Below, piece after piece: positions 30,292-32,907 of a DNA stretch of 32,907 nt. The translations under genes were made by a program, and so were the position numbers. Source of the stretch: Acidimicrobiales bacterium (GTDB taxonomy: Bacteria; Actinomycetota; Acidimicrobiia; Acidimicrobiales; JAHWLA01); NCBI GenBank assembly GCA_035536915.1, contig DATLNE010000007.1, positions 1 to 32,907 on the forward strand, read 5' to 3'. Numbering within the stretch: the first letter of the stretch is position 1; every line of letters begins with the position of its first letter. The notes beneath the pieces are model-generated. The model was not told where the DNA came from. It saw only the letters and a list, made by a program, of their open reading frames with translations, and did not search any database.

Positions 30292-31247
30292 GGACGAGCG
30301 CCGATGTGGGAGATGACCTCGGCGGCAGCCAGGCTCCCCAACTCGGCGCACCGCTGCCACGACTCGCCCCGCGCCAATCCGAAGAGGAACCCGGCGGCGT
30401 AGAGGTCGCCCGCGCCCGTGGTGTCGACCACCCGTTCCACGGGCACGGCGGGCACCACCACGGTGTCGCCGCCTGACACCACGACAGAGCCGTGCTCGCT
30501 GCGGGTTACCGCCGTCACCTGGCACACGTCGCGCGCCCGTTCCAGCGCTTCCTTCACGTCGTCGACCTGGAACAGCGAGAGGATCTCGACTTCGTTGGCG
30601 AACAACACGTCGACATCACCGGCGATCAGCTCGAGGAACTCGTCCCGATGACGGTCGACGCAGAACGGGTCCGACAAGGTGAAGGCCACCAAGCGGTCGG
30701 CCTCGTGGGCCACGGCCACGGCGCGGCGCAAGGCGTCGATCGCCTGGGGCGGGTCCCACAGGTAGCCCTCCAGGTAGGTGACCTTGGCCCGCTTGATTAC
30801 GGCGGGGTCCACGTCGTCCGCGTGCAGGCCGGTGGCGGCGCCCAAGAACGTGTTCATGGTGCGCTCGCCGTCGGGCGTCACCAACACGAGACAGCGTGCC
30901 GTGGGCTCGCCCGCCGTCGCAGGCGGGGTGTCGTAGTGGACGCCGATGGAGCGGATGTCGTGCGCGAACACCTCACCGAGCTGGTCGTCGCGCACCTTGC
31001 CGATGAAACCCGCTGCGCCGCCGAACGACGCCACGCCCGCCACCGTGTTGGCGGCCGAGCCGCCCGAGACCTCGACGGCGGGGCCCATCTCGGCATAGAG
31101 CTGCTGGGCGCGGTCGGCGTCGACGAGGGCCATCGTGCCTTTGGCCAAGCCGTATGCGGCCAGCGTCTGGTCGTCGGTGGAGGCGATGACGTCGACGATG
31201 GCGCTGCCCAGCGCGACGACGTCCAGGTCAGGGGCGACAAGCGACAT
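30264..31247 (-). CDS. Adenosine kinase (PfkB family)
   Basis: A 327-aa ribokinase-fold protein that most closely fits bacterial adenosine kinases, which salvage adenosine to AMP. Motifs: SGGSAANTVAGVASFGG near the N-terminus, GEPTARCLVLVTPDGERTMNT, YLEGYLWDPP, FANEVE and the catalytic DTTGAGDLYAAGFLFGLA with the Asp base. TACCGT ends 7 nt before the ATG at 31247 and there is no Shine-Dalgarno sequence, indicating a leaderless mRNA. The gene diverges from the M1 aminopeptidase across 32 bp. Confidence 0.92.
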   Translation of the reverse strand: MSLVAPDLDVVALGSAIVDVIASTDDQTLAAYGLAKGTMALVDADRAQQLYAEMGPAVEVSGGSAANTVAGVASFGGAAGFIGKVRDDQLGEVFAHDIRSIGVHYDTPPATAGEPTARCLVLVTPDGERTMNTFLGAATGLHADDVDPAVIKRAKVTYLEGYLWDPPQAIDALRRAVAVAHEADRLVAFTLSDPFCVDRHRDEFLELIAGDVDVLFANEVEILSLFQVDDVKEALERARDVCQVTAVTRSEHGSVVVSGGDTVVVPAVPVERVVDTTGAGDLYAAGFLFGLARGESWQRCAELGSLAAAEVISHIGARPQVPLASLA

Positions 31248-31254
31248 GGAGGCG

Positions 31255-31260
31255 ACGGTA
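31255..31260 (-). promoter_or_regulatory. Putative -10 element of the adenosine kinase gene
   Basis: TACCGT on the minus strand ends 7 nt before the ATG at 31247. Confidence 0.45.
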
Positions 31261-31267
31261 GTGGCGT

Positions 31268-31273
31268 TAGTGT
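31268..31273 (+). promoter_or_regulatory. Putative -10 element of the M1 aminopeptidase gene
   Basis: TAGTGT ends 6 nt before the GTG at 31280, again with no Shine-Dalgarno sequence between. Confidence 0.45.
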
Positions 31274-31279
31274 CGGCCC

Positions 31280-32907
31280 GTGGAGCCCACTTACCGCCTG
31301 CCCCGCGACGTCGAGCCCCATCGTTACGAGCTCACGCTGACCCCCGACCTCGAGCGCTTCACGTTCGCAGGCGAGGAGCGAGTGCACGTCACCGTTCACG
31401 AGCCGGTGCGCCAGGTCGTGCTCAATGCCTTGGACCTGGAGATCCTCGAAGCCGAGCTGGTGGCCGACGACGGGCGGCGCATCCCGGCGAGCGTCTCCTA
31501 CGACCTCGACGAGGAGCGGGCCGTGCTCACCCTCGACGAGGAAGTGGCACCGGGCGAGTGGTGGCTGCACGCCACCTTCACCGGCGTGATCGCCGAGTCG
31601 CTGCGCGGGTGGTACCGCTCGACGTTCACGGGCGACGACGGCGAGGTCCGCACCATCGCCACCACCCAGTTCGAAGCCACCGATGCCCGCCGGGCCTTCC
31701 CGTGCTGGGACGAGCCCGATCGCAAGGCCGTGTTCTCGGTCACCCTCATCGTCGACCACGACCTGTTCGCGGTGTCGAACGGGCCGATCGCCGAAGACGA
31801 AGACCTCGGCAACGGCAAGCGCCAGGTGCGCTTCGCCGACACCATGAAGATGTCGACGTACCTTGTGGCCTTGGTGGTGGGGCCGCTGGTGGCCACCGAG
31901 CCCCTCGACGTCGACGGCACCCCGGTGCGGGTGGTGTGCGTGCCGGGCAAGGACCACCTGGCCGACTTCGCGCTGGAGATCGCCGCCCACTCACTGCGCT
32001 ACTTCACGGCGTACTTCGGCATCCCCTACCCGGCCGAGAAGCTCGACCTCATCGCCCTGCCCGACTTCGCCATGGGCGCCATGGAGAACCTCGGGGCCGT
32101 CACCTTCCGCGAGAGCGTGCTGCTCACCGACCGCGCCGCGGCGTCGCGGGTCGAACTCGAGCGGATCGCCGACGTCGTGGCCCACGAGATCGCCCACATG
32201 TGGTTCGGCGACCTGGTGACCATGAAGTGGTGGAACGGGATCTGGCTCAACGAGGCGTTCGCCACCTTCATGGAGATCATGGGTGTCGACCAGTTCCGTC
32301 CCGACTGGGAGCGGTGGTCCTCGTTCGGGCTCGACCGCGCGTCCGCCCTCCTCACCGACGGGTTGGCGACGACTCGCGCCATCGAGTTCCCGGTCGAGAA
32401 GCCGTCCGAGGCCGAGGGGATGTTCGACATCCTCACCTACGAAAAGGGCGGTGCCGTTCTCCGGATGCTCGAGCAGTACCTCGGTGAAGACCGCTTCCGC
32501 GACGGCATCCGCCACTACCTCCGCGCCCACGAGTACGGCAACGCGGAGACGACCGATCTCTGGGACGCGATCGAGGAAGCGTCTGGTGAGCCCGTCCGAG
32601 CGACGATGGACTCGTGGATCTTCCAAGGAGGCCACCCCGTTCTCCGAGTCGACTGCGGTGAGGACGGGTCGTCAGTCGTGCTCCGCCAGCGCCGGTTCCG
32701 CTACCGCGCCAGCGACGACGACGCCGACATCCGGTGGCAGATCCCGGTGCTGATCAGGGCCGGCGTCGACGGCGCCGAGCAGCGCCGCCGCCTGTTGCTC
32801 TCCGACGAGTCGGCCACGCTCGACTTCGGCGGCAAGGTCGCTTGGGTCATGGCCAACGACGGCGCGTCCGGGTTCTACCGCACGAGCTACGACAGCGAGC
32901 TGCTCGG
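31280..32907 (+). CDS. M1 family zinc aminopeptidase (3' end off window)
   Basis: Removes N-terminal residues from peptides. The 542 codons present cover the N-terminal saddle domain (about residues 1-200, beginning EPTYRLPRDVEPHRYELTL), the catalytic thermolysin-like domain (about 200-430) and the start of the C-terminal part. The exopeptidase motif is GAMENLGAVTF, and the zinc site is HEIAHMWFGDLVTMKWWNG with the distal Glu in LNEAFATF. A conserved Tyr lies in FDILTYEKGGAVL. Family members are about 850 aa, so about a third is missing. GTG 31280 is supported by the TAGTGT element 6 nt upstream. No signal peptide, so cytoplasmic. Confidence 0.95.
   Translation, partial: MEPTYRLPRDVEPHRYELTLTPDLERFTFAGEERVHVTVHEPVRQVVLNALDLEILEAELVADDGRRIPASVSYDLDEERAVLTLDEEVAPGEWWLHATFTGVIAESLRGWYRSTFTGDDGEVRTIATTQFEATDARRAFPCWDEPDRKAVFSVTLIVDHDLFAVSNGPIAEDEDLGNGKRQVRFADTMKMSTYLVALVVGPLVATEPLDVDGTPVRVVCVPGKDHLADFALEIAAHSLRYFTAYFGIPYPAEKLDLIALPDFAMGAMENLGAVTFRESVLLTDRAAASRVELERIADVVAHEIAHMWFGDLVTMKWWNGIWLNEAFATFMEIMGVDQFRPDWERWSSFGLDRASALLTDGLATTRAIEFPVEKPSEAEGMFDILTYEKGGAVLRMLEQYLGEDRFRDGIRHYLRAHEYGNAETTDLWDAIEEASGEPVRATMDSWIFQGGHPVLRVDCGEDGSSVVLRQRRFRYRASDDDADIRWQIPVLIRAGVDGAEQRRRLLLSDESATLDFGGKVAWVMANDGASGFYRTSYDSELL

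Overview
The window is high-G+C DNA from an actinobacterium. The best evidence is two very small ribosomal proteins known from Actinomycetota, bS22 (32 aa) and bL37 (26 aa), together with two core gene orders found in this phylum. The divergent IspE sequence, the tandem-GNAT and adenosine kinase genes and the gene mix would suit the class Acidimicrobiia, but that class-level placement is an inference.

Layout. Minus-strand core genes are interrupted by plus-strand accessory blocks. (1) 1-2453: 3'-truncated mfd. (2) 2536-4280: a plus-strand pair, a DUF222-HNH nuclease-like gene with a LexA-type operator over its start codon, coupled by a GTGA overlap to a membrane-anchored protein of unknown function. 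(3) 4367-8115: glmU-prs-rplY-pth, a tRNA-Gln(UUG) just upstream of glmU, and bS22. Blocks 1 and 3 together match the old glmU-prs-ctc-pth-mfd order, so block 2 looks inserted. (4) 8224-18389: a plus-strand accessory island. It holds two exported or membrane proteins, then a five-gene tightly packed operon: a large surface protein with beta-propeller-like repeats, a membrane-tethered substrate-binding protein, a LivH-LivM-LivG triple fusion, LivF, and a small membrane protein. (5) 18401-25330: minus-strand ispE, ksgA, an RlpA-like gene, tatD, metG, then rsmI, a DUF192 gene and ychF, with a plus-strand AbrB-type gene between metG and rsmI. The RlpA-like gene lies where Mycobacterium has rpfB. 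(6) 25372-32907: bL37, tandem GNAT, VOC plus acyl-CoA carboxylase, glycerophosphodiesterase, enoyl-CoA hydratase, adenosine kinase and a 3'-truncated M1 aminopeptidase.

How the parts fit. The core blocks serve translation (Pth, L25, MetRS, KsgA, RsmI, YchF, bS22, bL37, tRNA-Gln), precursor supply (PRPP, UDP-GlcNAc, isoprenoids) and repair (Mfd). The island encodes what appears to be a branched-chain-amino-acid-type (HAAT) importer with unusual architecture: two permeases and one ATPase in one chain, a substrate-binding domain on a transmembrane stalk instead of a lipid anchor, and a translationally coupled surface protein. Its substrate cannot be read from the sequence.

Across the window, genes that begin transcription units often have no Shine-Dalgarno sequence. 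Instead a TANNNT element ends 6-8 nt before the start codon, which indicates leaderless transcription. In one divergent pair (29492-29517) a perfect 12-bp palindrome supplies such an element to both genes at identical spacing. The other notable points are a GlmU that lacks its acetyltransferase half and a short IspE.
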